Part shown: positions 1-10,859 of the stretch, piece by piece
Numbering within the stretch: the stretch's first letter is position 1
Layout of the letters: each line of letters opens with the position of its first letter
The notes under the pieces: model-generated
What the model saw: only the letters and a program-made list of their open reading frames with translations
Told to the model about the DNA's origin: nothing
Database searches by the model: none
Program-made: the position numbers and the translations under genes
Origin: Strigamia acuminata
Taxonomy: Eukaryota; Arthropoda; Chilopoda; Geophilomorpha; Linotaeniidae
Direction of reading: 5' to 3'
Length of the DNA: 64,000 bases
NCBI GenBank assembly: GCA_949358305.1
Contig: OX442317.1
Coordinates: 14,078,491-14,142,490, forward strand

Positions 1-3000
1 GTGATGAGATCAAAAGTCTATTCTCTCAAATCATTGCTTGGATGTTGCTAAAACTTACATTGAAGCCTTCTACTAAGGTTTAAACACTATTTCAGAACAT
101 TCAGAGACATTGGTTTGTGGTGTTTGTGCTAAGTCAACTGTGATGTCAAATGAGATCAAAAGTTTATTCTTTCAAATTATTGCTTGGATGTTGCTAAAAC
201 TAACATTGAAGCCTTCTACTAAGGTTTAAACACTATTTCAGAACATTCAGAGACATTGGTCTTGTGGTGTTTGTGCTAAGTCAACTGTGATGAGATCAAA
301 AGTCTATTTTCCCAAATCATTTCTTGGATGTTGCTAAAACTTACATTAAAGCTTTCTACTAAGGTTTAAACACTATTTCAGAACATTCAGAGACATTGGT
401 CTTGTGATGTTTGTGCTAAGTCAACTGTGATGAGATCAAAAGTCTATTCTCCCAAATCATTGCTTGGATGTTGCTAAAACTTACATTAAAGCTTTCTACT
501 AAGGTTTAAACACTATTTCAAAACATTCAGAGACATTGGTCTTGTGATGTTTGTGCTAAGTCAACTGTGATGAGATCAAAAGTCTATTCTCCCAAATCAT
601 TGCTTGGATGTTGCTAAAACTTACATTGAAGCCTTCTACTAAGGTTTAAACACTATTTCAGAACATTCAGAGACATTGGTTTGTGGTGTTTGTGCTAAGT
701 CAACTGTGATGTCAAATGAGATCAAAAATTTATTCTTTCAAATTATTGCTTGGATGTTGCTAAAACTTACATTGAAGCTTTCTACTAAGGTTTAAACACT
801 ATTTCAGAACATTCAGAAACATTGGTCTTGTGATGTTTGTGCTAAGTCAACTGTGATGTCAAATGGGATCAAAAGTTTATTCTTCCAAATCATTGCTTGG
901 ATGTTGCTAAAACTTACATTGAAGCCTTCTACTAAGGTTTAAACACTATTTCAGAACATTCAGAGACATTGGTCTTGTGATGTTTGTGCTAAGTCAACTG
1001 TGATGAGATCAAAAGTCTATTTTCCCAAATCATTTCTTGGATGTTGCTAAAACTTACATTAAAACTTTCTACTAAGGTTTAAACACTATTTCAGAACATT
1101 CAGAGACATTGGTCTTGTGATGTTTGTGCTAAGTCAACTGTGATGAGATCAAAAGTCTATTCTCCCAAATCATTGCTTGGATGTTGCTAAAACTTACATT
1201 GAAGCCTTCTACTAAGGTTTAAACACTATTTCAGAACATTCAGAGACATTGGTTTGTGGTGTTTGTGCTAAGTCAACTGTGATGTCAAATGAGATCAAAA
1301 GTTTATTCTTTCAAATTATTGCTTGGATGTTGCTAACACTTACATTGAAGCCTTCTACTAAGGTTTAAACACTATTTCTAAACATTCAGAGACATTGGTC
1401 TTGTGGTGTTTGTGCTAAGTCAACTGTGACGTCAAATGAGATCAAAAGTTTATTCTTTCAAATTATTGCTTGGATGTTGCTAAAACTTACATTGAAGCCT
1501 TCTACTAAGGTTTAAACACTATTTCAGAACATTCAGAGACATTGGTCTTGTGATGTTTGTGCTAAGTCAACTGTGATGTCAAATGAGATCAAAAGTTTAT
1601 TCTTTCAAATCATTGCTTGGATGTTGCTAAAACTTACATTAAAGCTTTCTACTAAAGTTTAAACACTATTTCAGAACATTCAGAGACATTGGTCTTGTGG
1701 TGTTTGTGCTAAGTCAACTGTGATGAGATCAAAAGTCTATTCTCCCAAATCATTGCTTGGATGTTGCTAAAACTTACATTGAAGCCGTCTACTAAGGTTT
1801 AAACACTATTTCAGAACATTTAGAGACATTGGTCTTGTGGTGTTTGTGCTAAGTCAACTGTGATGAGATCAAAAGTCTATTTTCCCAAATCATTTCTTGG
1901 ATGTTGCTAAAACTTACATTAAAACTTTCTACTAAGGTTTAAACACTATTTCAGAACATTCAGAGACATTGGTCTTGTGATGTTTGTGCTAAGTCAACTG
2001 TGATGAGATCAAAAGTCTATTCTCCCAAATCATTGCTTGGATGTTGCTAAAACTTACATTAAAGCTTTCTACTAAGGTTTAAACACTATTTCAAAACATT
2101 CAGAGACATTGGTCTTGTGATGTTTGTGCTAAGTCAACTGTGATGAGATCAAAAGTCTATTCTCCCAAATCATTGCTTGGATGTTGCTAAAACTTACATT
2201 GAAGCCTTCTACTAAGGTTTAAACACTATTTCAGAACATTCAGAGACATTGGTTTGTGGTGTTTGTGCTAAGTCAACTGTGATGTCAAATGAGATCAAAA
2301 GTTTATTCTTTCAAATTATTGCTTGGATGTTGCTAACACTTATATCGAAGCCTTCTACTAAGGTTTAAACACTATTTCTAAACATTTAGAGACATTGGTC
2401 TTGTGGTGTTTGTGCTAAGTCAACTGTGATGAGATCAAAAGTCTATTCTCTCAAATCATTGCTTGGATGTTGCTAAAACTTACATTGAAGCCTTCTACTA
2501 AGGTTTAAACACTATTTCAGAACATTCAGAGACATTGGTTTGTGGTGTTTGTGCTAAGTCAACTGTGATGTCAAATGAGATCAAAAGTTTATTCTTTCAA
2601 ATTATTGCTTGGATGTTGCTAAAACTAACATTGAAGCCTTCTACTAAGGTTTAAACACTATTTCAGAACATTCAGAGACATTGGTCTTGTGGTGTTTGTG
2701 CTAAGTCAACTGTGATGAGATCAAAAGTCTATTTTCCCAAATCATTTCTTGGATGTTGCTAAAACTTACATTAAAGCTTTCTACTAAGGTTTAAACACTA
2801 TTTCAGAACATTCAGAGACATTGGTCTTGTGATGTTTGTGCTAAGTCAACTGTGATGAGATCAAAAGTCTATTCTCCCAAATCATTGCTTGGATGTTGCT
2901 AAAACTTACATTAAAGCTTTCTACTAAGGTTTAAACACTATTTCAAAACATTCAGAGACATTGGTCTTGTGATGTTTGTGCTAAGTCAACTGTGATGAGA

Positions 3001-5546
3001 TCAAAAGTCTATTCTCCCAAATCATTGCTTGGATGTTGCTAAAACTTACATTGAAGCCTTCTACTAAGGTTTAAACACTATTTCAGAACATTCAGAGACA
3101 TTGGTTTGTGGTGTTTGTGCTAAGTCAACTGTGATGTCAAATGAGATCAAAAATTTATTCTTCCAAATCATTGCTTGGATGTTGCTAAAACTTACATTGA
3201 AGTCTTCTACTAAGGTTTAAACACTATTTCAGAACATTCAGAGACATTGGTCTTGTGATGTTTGTGCTAAGTCAACTGTGATGTCAAATGAGATCAAAAG
3301 TTTATTCTTTCAAATCATTGCTTGGATGTTGCTAAAACTTACATTAAAGCTTTCTACTAAGGTTTAAACACTATTTCAGAACATTCAGAGACATTGGTCT
3401 TGTGATGTTTGTGCTAAGTCAACTGTGATGAGATCAAAAGTCTATTCTCCCAAATCATTGCTTGGATGTTGCTAAAACTTACATTAAAGCTTTCTACTAA
3501 GGTTTAAACACTATTTCAAAACATTCAGAGACATTGGTCTTGTGATGTTTGTGCTAAGTCAACTGTGATGAGATCAAAAGTCTATTCTCCAAAATCATTG
3601 CTTGGATGTTGCTAAAACTTACATTGAAGCCTTCTACTAAGGTTTAAACACTATTTCAGAACATTCAGACACATTGGTCTTGTGGTGTTTGTGCTAAGTC
3701 AACTGTGAGGTCAAATGAGATCAAAAGTTTATTCTTTCAAATCATTGCTTGGATGTTGCTAAAACTTACATTAAAGCTTTCTACTAAGGTTTAAACACTA
3801 TTTCAGAACATTCAGAGACATTGGTCTTGTGATGTTTGTGCTAAGTCAACTGTGATGAGATCAAAAGTCTATTCTCCAAAATCATTGCTTGGATGTTGCT
3901 AAAACTTACATTGAAGCCTTCTACTAAGGTTTAAACACTATTTCAGAACATTCAGACACATTGGTCTTGTGGTGTTTGTGCTAAGTCAACTGTGACGTCA
4001 AATGAGATCAAAAGTTTATTCTTTCAAATTATTGCTTGGATGTTGCTAAAACTTACATTGAAGCTTTCTACTAAGGTTTAAACACTATTTCAGAACATTC
4101 AGAAACATTGGTCTTGTGATGTTTGTGCTAAGTCAACTGTGATGTCAAATGGGATCAAAAGTTTATTCTTCCAAATCATTGCTTGGATGTTGCTAAAACT
4201 TACATTGAAGCCTTCTACTAAGGTTTAAACACTATTTCAGAACATTCAGAGACATTGGTCTTGTGGTGTTTGTGCTAAGTCAACTGTGATGAGATCAAAA
4301 GTCTATTCTCCCAAATCATTGCTTGGATGTTGCTAAAACTTACATTGAAGCCGTCTACTAAGGTTTAAACACTATTTCAGAACATTCAGAGACATTGGTC
4401 TTGTGATGTTTGTGCTAAGTCAACTGTGATGAGATCAAAAGTCTATTCTCCCAAATCATTGCTTGGATGTTGCTAAAACTTACATTAAAGCTTTCTACTA
4501 AGGTTTAAACACTATTTCAAAACATTCAGAGACATTGGTCTTGTGATGTTTGTGCTAAGTCAACTGTGATGAGATCAAAAGTCTATTCTCCCAAATCATT
4601 GCTTGGATGTTGCTAAAACTTACATTGAAGCCTTCTACTAAGGTTTAAACACTATTTCAGAACATTCAGAGACATTGGTTTGTGGTGTTTGTGCTAAGTC
4701 AACTGTGATGTCAAATGAGATCAAAAGTTTATTCTTTCAAATTATTGCTTGGATGTTGCTAACACTTACATTGAAGCCTTCTACTAAGGTTTAAACACTA
4801 TTTCTAAACATTCAGAGACATTGGTCTTGTGGTGTTTGTGCTAAGTCAACTGTGATGAGATCAAAAGTCTATTCTCTCAAATCATTGCTTGGATGTTGCT
4901 AAAACTTACATTGAAGCCTTCTACTAAGGTTTAAACACTATTTCAGAACATTCAGAGACATTGGTTTGTGGTGTTTGTGCTAAGTCAACTGTGATGTCAA
5001 ATGAGATCAAAAGTTTATTCTTTCAAATTATTGCTTGGATGTTGCTAAAACTAACATTGAAGCCTTCTACTAAGGTTTAAACACTATTTCAGAACATTCA
5101 GAGACATTGGTCTTGTGGTGTTTGTGCTAAGTCAACTGTGATGAGATCAAAAGTCTATTTTCCCAAATCATTTCTTGGATGTTGCTAAAACTTACATTAA
5201 AGCTTTCTACTAAGGTTTAAACACTATTTCAGAACATTCAGAGACATTGGTCTTGTGATGTTTGTGCTAAGTCAACTGTGATGAGATCAAAAGTCTATTC
5301 TCCCAAATCATTGCTTGGATGTTGCTAAAACTTACATTAAAGCTTTCTACTAAGGTTTAAACACTATTTCAAAACATTCAGAGACATTGGTCTTGTGATG
5401 TTTGTGCTAAGTCAACTGTGATGAGATCAAAAGTCTATTCTCCCAAATCATTGCTTGGATGTTGCTAAAACTTACATTGAAGCCTTCTACTAAGGTTTAA
5501 ACACTATTTCAGAACATTCAGAGACATTGGTTTGTGGTGTTTGTGC
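1..5546 (+). repeat. Tandem satellite array, block 1 (about 140/147-bp monomers, about 2425-bp higher-order period)
   Basis: Head-to-tail copies of an A/T-rich monomer. Landmarks in every copy are CAACTGTGATG, GCTTGGATGTTGC, GGTTTAAACAC and CATTCAGAGACATTGG. The first monomers measure 139, 147, 140 and 140 bp. The 147-bp form carries an extra TCAAATG after GTGATG, and the 139-bp form lacks one C after CATTGGT. Distinctive variants recur at about 2425 bp: the TCTCTC monomer starts at 1, 2426 and 4852, and the CTAACATT variant lies at 201, 2626 and 5052. The period is therefore about 17 monomers, although intermediate monomers do not all match. No coding potential is seen. The block ends where a retroelement inserted into GTGC at 5543-5546. 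Confidence 0.97.
5543..5546. repeat. Target-site duplication, left copy, element 1
   Basis: GTGC directly precedes the terminal TG of element 1 and is repeated at 10681-10684 directly after its terminal CA. Joining the flanks across one copy restores an uninterrupted satellite monomer. Confidence 0.85.
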
Positions 5547-5865
5547 TGTAGCGGTCAATCACACAGGACAGAAAAGAACTGAGCCATGGCGTTTTGAATC
5601 TCTCGCCAATCCACTCAAACGATCGTATAGTGAGGTTAGTACGTATACCGTGTGGAAACAGATTTAATTTGTCCCGAAATGCATTGGAGAATGAAGGAAT
5701 CCCTGTAGAAACTACTGTTGAATGGTATCCAAGTGTCCGCTTAACCATTGACCAGTCTGGGAAAATGTTTGGCTACTCCCGACACATTGTAATGGCGACG
5801 AAAGTAAAAACTCCAGGAGATAACATAAAACAACTTATTTATTCGGAAGTAGAATGATAACTGAC
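5547..5865 (-). repeat. Truncated 3' LTR of element 1
   Basis: This segment repeats 9154-9472 with one difference noticed (TCTCGCC here against TCCCGCC near 9210). The match stops after AACTGAC: the full LTR continues with CAAATACACG, while here gag sequence (TGAAGGCGC on the plus strand) follows at once. Only the 3'-terminal fifth of the LTR is left, containing the region of its AATAAA signal. The near identity of the two pieces suggests a fairly young element with a later internal deletion. Confidence 0.88.
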
Positions 5866-6520
5866 TGAAGGCGCACTTTTGTTGTCCGATTTAGGTTCAC
5901 TCTTTGTCTTTGCACTTGTAGACTGCTTGGCGTCTTGAGTGGCTGCACACGTGGTCATTGAACCCTTAGCTTTCTGTTTCTCAGCTTCAGACTTCTCATT
6001 CTTTTCTTTTTTCGATTTTTCAGAGGAAGAAACGTTTTCAGTTCTCTCAGCCATTGCAACTTCATTCAAAAAGAAATTGAGCAATGTCACGATATTCTTG
6101 TTTTGCATTCCGTGAACCTGGTAGAACCTCAATGCCATGGAATTCGGAAACTTGCTAATTATGTCGGGCAATAAGAAAGCTCCGGAAGTTTGAATTGGAA
6201 TCTTTAATTGCTCGAGCAGTCTTATTGTCGCAGAAATTTTCGTCAAGTTTGCTTTTATCGCTTTGGTTGGATATACACTGGAAATTGTTTTTAAGTCTCT
6301 AATGGATTTGATTAGTGCAGTTTGCTGGGCATCCTCATCACCATAGTTTCTGTCGAGTTCCTCTCTGGCTAAGTCATATGATTCCTCGATCAAAGGGAAG
6401 GTGGAAATGAGAGTCGCTGCCTCACCAATGCACATGGTCTGCAAGTATTGTAGTTTCTCAACGTTACTCAGGTCTGGATCCTTGTGTACGGAGGTCTCGA
6501 AGTTGCTTTTGAACGTTTTG
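5866..6520 (-). pseudogene. BEL/Pao gag, middle fragment (element 1)
   Basis: Reading on the minus strand from 6520, the frame matches gag residues about 151-360 of the element-3 polyprotein. It contains the conserved stretches TFKSNFETSVHKDPDLSN, EKLQYLQTMC and LLPDIISKFP. This is the capsid-like DUF1759 region typical of BEL/Pao gag, followed by a Lys/Glu-rich linker. It ends abruptly at the deletion junction at 5866, before the CCHC knuckles. The short extension past this point is LTR sequence read in frame and is not a natural C-terminus. Upstream, the frame is interrupted by the transposon at 6523-7726 and resumes at 7729. Confidence 0.9.
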
Positions 6521-6522
6521 TA

Positions 6523-6775
6523 CACCTATGGACAAAAAAATCTTCACATGCTGCCACGCTGCTGCAGCTCCAAATGAGCAGTTCATTTTTCTGACACCGG
6601 CGGCTGGAGCAATCTACTTTTCCTGGGGGCAACAGAAAGTTTAAATACGACTAAGAGTGAGCTATTTAGTAAACTTAAAGCAAATTTGGTTTTATAATCC
6701 AATTATTATGTATTAAATAAACAGTTTTTTCTTTTATCCATATTTGATTGGTTTATTTCTACAAAAATAAATTTA
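6523..6775 (+). repeat. Left terminal inverted repeat of the TIR element
   Basis: Pairs with the reverse complement of about 7481-7726. It is near-identical over the first 113 bp and moderately diverged further in. The shared inner part includes AAGTTTAAAT, AGCAAATTT and TTTTATAAT. Confidence 0.8.
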
Positions 6776-6840
6776 GAGAAGAAAACTGGAAATGTAAACA
6801 AATTTGATAAAAAAATAATTTAATATTTACACCAATTTTT

Positions 6841-7440
6841 GGTGCAAAAATACATTTTTAGGGCAATAAAACACCATTTTCGGGGGCAAAAACACCATTT
6901 TCGGGGGCAAAAACATCATTTTTGAGCAAAAACATCATTTTTGGGCAAAAACATCATTTTTGGGCAAAAACATCATTTTTGGGCAAAAACATCATTTTTG
7001 GGCAAAAACATCATTTTTGGGTAAAAACATCATTTTTGGGCAAAAAACACCATTTTTGGGCAAAAATCACCATTTTGGGCAAAAAACACCATTTTCGGGG
7101 AGGAAAACACCATTTTCGGGGGCAAAAACACCATTTTCGGGGGCAAAAACATCATTTTTGGGCAAAAACATCATTTTTGGGCAAAAACATCATTTTTGGG
7201 CAAAAACATCATTTTTGGGCAAAAACATCATTTTTGGGCAAAAACATCATTTTTGTGCGATAAATGCCATTTTTTATGCGAAAAACGCCATTTTTTGGGC
7301 GAAAACGCCGTTTTTGGGCGAAAAACTCCATTTTTTGGGGCGAAAAACGCCATTTTTTGGGCGAAAAACGCCATTTTTTGGGCGAAAAACGCCAGTTTAT
7401 GAGGGAAAACGCCATTTTTTGGGCAAAAAACGCCATTTTA
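6841..7440. repeat. Minisatellite with 19-22-bp units, core of the TIR element
   Basis: About 30 tandem units of the form GGGCAAAAACATCATTTTT. Three subtypes succeed one another: CACCATTTTCGGGGG units, then CATCATTTTTGGG units (with CACC units again near 7085-7145), then from about 7265 CGCCATTTTTTGGGCG units. Each unit is quasi-palindromic (A-run, about 5 bases, T-run). Several overlapping ORFs of 68-163 codons cross it in all frames; they are artefacts of the repeat. Confidence 0.9.
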
Positions 7441-7480
7441 ACATTTTTTAGATTTTTACATTTCAAATTTTGCTTAATAA

Positions 7481-7726
7481 TTTTTTTTTTGTGGAAATAA
7501 ACCAGTAAAATATGGAAGAAATAACTGTCTATTTAATATATAATAATTAAATTATAAAACTAAATTTGCTTCAAGTTCACTAAAAATCTCAGTGTTAGTT
7601 GCATTTAAACTTGCTGTTGCCCCCAGGAAAAGTAGACTGCTCTAGCCGCCGGTGGCAGAAAAATGAACTGCTTATTTAGAGCTAGAGCAGCATGAGAGCA
7701 AGTGAAGATTTTTTTGGCCATAGGTG
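7481..7726 (-). repeat. Right terminal inverted repeat of the TIR element
   Basis: Inverted partner of 6523-6775. It starts inside a run of T and ends CCATAGGTG before the TA duplication. The two arms differ at scattered positions, mostly in the inner half. Confidence 0.8.
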
Positions 7727-7728
7727 TA

Positions 7729-8187
7729 CTTCAGAATATCTCCGTCGAATTTTACGGATTCCAGTTTGGGCAGCTTCGAATTTTTTCTAAACGAGGCTGT
7801 CGCATTCATAGATGTGTTTGCATTGAAGCTTGTAGACGTATTTAATCTTCCTCCCAACGTAGGAATTGATCGCTTGGAAATTTCGTATCTCCTGCGAAGA
7901 AGATCCACTCTAGCTTGCATAGTCTCAAGCTTGTCAATGCATTCCAGATAAAATTGGTGGTCGGAATAATTCTGTAATTCATTCAAAGCACCTACTATCC
8001 GTGTCTCTTTTGGGTTCGCAGTTTGCACCAGCGCTTCCAGTTCTCCTGGATCTGCTGTCTTCTCCGATATAGACAACAGATGATTCATTGCTGTAACTTG
8101 CGATTCCCAACGTTGTTCCATTGTTTCAATCTGCTCCTCAGTGAGCAGATCACGCATTGTTGGCTCTGTTGTGCTATCTCTCTCCAT
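7729..8187 (-). pseudogene. BEL/Pao gag, N-terminal fragment (element 1)
   Basis: A minus-strand frame starting at ATG 8187 (protein begins MERDSTTEPTMRDLL) and running to the transposon insertion, where it reads KFDGDILKY before leaving the gene. It aligns throughout with residues 1-150 of the element-3 polyprotein (MAEPTMRDLLTEDQIE). The shared stretches include SQVTAMNHLLSISEKTADPG and ECIDKLETMQARVDLLR, a helical and probably coiled-coil gag N-terminus. Upstream in-frame codons back to 8265 have no ATG and lie in the A/T-rich leader, so 8187 is preferred. The gene is broken: its continuation is at 6520-5866. Confidence 0.9.
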
Positions 8188-9153
8188 TTCAAATTCACGG
8201 CGGTCAATTTTAAAACAGAAGACAATAACTTGAACAACAAAATAACACTTTGCAATGAAACTCAAAAAGAATAAAATTCAAAATTTTACACTTCAAAATG
8301 AATGAAAACTTAAAAAGAATAAAATCACAATTTTATACCCCAAAAAGAATAAAATCAGAAATTTCACACTTAAAAAGAACTGAATTTTTCAAAGTTTTAA
8401 TGCCCACGTGACAAGAAAAGCAAATTGAAAATACACGAATATCGAATGTTTTAACAATCAAGGATGCTAAAACAGACGAGCGACCTTGATCACGTATGAA
8501 AAACGTGACTCAAAAAGTCCTGCACAGTTTTGAAATAATTGACGGTTCGTTTGAAACAAATCTCGCCAAAACTCTATCATAAAATTCAAGATAATAACTG
8601 ACAGCCCTTGCAATGAGAGACTGACCAGTAACTAGCATCAAAAGAATCTAATCTCCCCTGCTTATGGCAGTTATATGGAGATGCATGCACAAAATTAAAT
8701 AGAACACTTTTAAGATTTTCAATAAAATACACTTTACGAAATTTCCCTTTAAGACTAGCAAATGAAAAAGCAAAAACAACAATGGAATACCCAATACAAC
8801 ACCCTCATGCAATAAAAATCTCCAAAACACACAAATAGAATGAAAAACAAAAGAAAATGCAATAATTTCAGGGGCAAACCAGCTTTCCAGCACAGCGCGT
8901 TGTGTTATCCAAATCCAAGATGGCGACCGTAGAATCCCGCTGATGACACTCAATTGTTCGTATTCGGCGCCAAACGAATCCCCGTTGTGACTGTTGTCAC
9001 GTTGAACGATGATTGTTCTAGCAGACGACGAATCCCGAACGTATACTTCTCCCGTCGCATCAATCACGCATAGAACCGTATCAATGACGAACCGGAAAAA
9101 CTCACAGATTTCAGACGGAATCCTGGTTACGTGCACCATAAATTCGTATCCTA
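8188..9153 (-). other. Untranslated leader of element 1, with primer-binding site
   Basis: The region between the 5' LTR and gag. It contains repeats of a TTTTATTCTTTTT-like unit (plus-strand AAAAAGAATAAAATC at about 8310-8360), also seen in the element-3 leader. A minus-strand ORF crossing LTR and leader (8648-9355) has a same-frame counterpart in element 3. Substitutions between the two are not concentrated at third codon positions, so I treat it as non-coding. AAGATGGCGACC at 8917-8928 matches the YY1/Pho consensus core. Confidence 0.7.
9119..9138 (-). other. Primer-binding site resembling tRNA-His, element 1
   Basis: Fifteen bases after the LTR end, the minus strand reads TGGTGCACGTAACCAGGATT. 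The reverse complement of an animal tRNA-His 3' end with CCA reads TGGTGCCGTGACCAGGATT. They differ by one inserted A and one G-to-A change. The unaltered form is present in the nested element (50731-50749). Confidence 0.65.
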
Positions 9154-10680
9154 TGTAGCGGTCAATCACACAGGACAGAAAAGAACTGAGCCATGGCGTT
9201 TTGAATCTCCCGCCAATCCACTCAAACGATCGTATAGTGAGGTTAGTACGTATACCGTGTGGAAACAGATTTAATTTGTCCCGAAATGCATTGGAGAATG
9301 AAGGAATCCCTGTAGAAACTACTGTTGAATGGTATCCAAGTGTCCGCTTAACCATTGACCAGTCTGGGAAAATGTTTGGCTACTCCCGACACATTGTAAT
9401 GGCGACGAAAGTAAAAACTCCAGGAGATAACATAAAACAACTTATTTATTCGGAAGTAGAATGATAACTGACCAAATACACGAATGTACGTTGGCTAACA
9501 AAGAAAATGCACGTGCAAAACAATGGTCACGGCACGCGCCAAGGTAAAAAACACAATTGAGAAATTCCGTTGCTATGACAACGGAGAAAAATGAAATACA
9601 TTGAAGTGAGCGATTGCTCAAAAATGCATTAAAATCAAATTGCAATATGTCAAAATGACCACAAAGATGCCAGGAACATAAAAGTAAATGGTAACAATGC
9701 TCAAAAACACTTAAAACAATGAGAAAATACAGAAAGAATCGATCGGGAAGCAGACGATCGGCTTAGCCAATCAGAATACAGCAAAGTTACGTAATGCAAA
9801 GATTTGAATTTAAAACCTCACAAAATCACTGAAATGGTAAATAATATGCACTAAAATACAATGAAATGAAATAGTAAATGCAAAACAAGTATTAATAATA
9901 CAATAGAATCGATTTAATAACGAAATTAGCGAATAAATCCAACATGGCGCCCGTACAACTCAATAAGAGCGGCAAAACACGACATTTGAATTCTGACACA
10001 AGAATATAGCAAATACTAGGTAATGTTACTAATAAATACACTTAGGAAAAGTAATTTCCTTCAAAATAAAGCACTTTTAATAAGAATACACATGAAAATT
10101 AGTCTTGAAAGAAAAGAAACGATCGCGGACGGCAACGCATATGCGAGGTCCGTCACGATCGTTCGTACAGACAAAACGGCTGCTCCGGGAAAGAAACTAA
10201 GTGCACAGATCGACAGATCACCCCTGAATTAGTCTAAAACAATATTAGGATCAATTCTAACGACAAGAATTCAATGAAAACGAAAGGTTAGAAGTTGGAG
10301 TCAAAACCGAACTAGATTTCGAAATATGACGTCACTCCAATTACACTAGTGAACTGAATGAATAGGAATTGATAATATAAGACAAATTCTTATAAATAAC
10401 ACTTGAAATGAATGCAATAGACAATGAAATATCATATTTTAATAAACAACAGTATCATAAAACACTTTAATAGTTTTAATAATGCAAAAAATCCTGTAAA
10501 TTAAGATAAAAATGTTATGCAAAATAAAACACACTAGAATAAGTCTATTTAAACACACAATACCCAAAATTCATGACAATATAAGAAAATAATGACCTAA
10601 AAACTTTAATAGGACAATAAAATGGCAAATAAAAAGCAGTATCAATTTATATTCCACTCTGTTTGCAACAGGTTGCAACA
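9154..10680 (-). repeat. 5' LTR of element 1 (1527 bp)
   Basis: On the minus strand it starts TGTTGCAACC at 10680 and ends GCTACA at 9154, the usual TG...CA limits. Distances from its start: TGACGTCA at 10334-10327 (about 347 bp), AACATGGCG at 9949-9941 (about 732 bp) and AATAAA at 9450-9445 (about 1231 bp). The same three landmarks occur in the same order and nearly the same spacing in the LTRs of element 3. Short ORFs on either strand are not convincing. Confidence 0.88.
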
Positions 10681-10859
10681 GTGCTAAGTCAACTGTGATG
10701 TCAAATGAGATCAAAAATTTATTCTTCCAAATCATTGCTTGGATGTTGCTAAAACTTACATTGAAGCCTTCTACTAAGGTTTAAACACTATTTCAGAACA
10801 TTCAGAGACATTGGTCTTGTGATGTTTGTGCTAAGTCAACTGTGATGTCAAATGAGATC

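Larger units (their letters stand above)
6523..7726. mobile_element. Non-autonomous TIR/foldback-like element inserted in gag
   Basis: A 1204-bp insertion splits gag exactly within a GTAC. The ends are CACCTATGG and CCATAGGTG, and the flanking TA is duplicated (6521-6522 and 7727-7728). A 4-bp GTAC duplication with one base less at each end is equally possible. The outer 113 bp of both arms match closely in inverted orientation, including CAAAAAAATCTTCAC, CAGTTCATTTTTCTG and CTTTTCCTGGGGGCAACAG. Weaker inverted similarity continues to about 250 bp. The centre is a minisatellite with no transposase. The TA target and a CAC...CAAAAAAA end suggest a Tc1/mariner-type mobiliser, while the long arms and internal repeats resemble foldback elements. 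The class assignment is inference. Confidence 0.82.
5547..10680 (-). mobile_element. Defective BEL/Pao LTR retrotransposon (element 1), minus strand
   Basis: A 5134-bp insertion in the satellite, bounded by TG...CA and GTGC duplications. In element orientation (right to left) it has a full 1527-bp 5' LTR (10680-9154), a histidine-tRNA-like primer site, a leader, the N-terminal part of gag, a TIR transposon inserted in gag, the middle of gag, and then a deletion. The deletion removed the zinc knuckles, protease, RT, RNase H, integrase and most of the 3' LTR, leaving 319 bp of it. The gag is closely related to that of element 3. It cannot be autonomous. Confidence 0.9.

Noticed and set aside
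1-5546. Possible CRISPR array, because of regular repeats
   Set aside because: There are no spacers. Whole monomers of about 140-147 bp repeat head to tail with point variants, in a eukaryotic context.
6922-7500. Overlapping ORFs rich in Phe/Lys/His across 6922-7500 on both strands
   Set aside because: They are translations of the 19-22-bp minisatellite in several frames at once.
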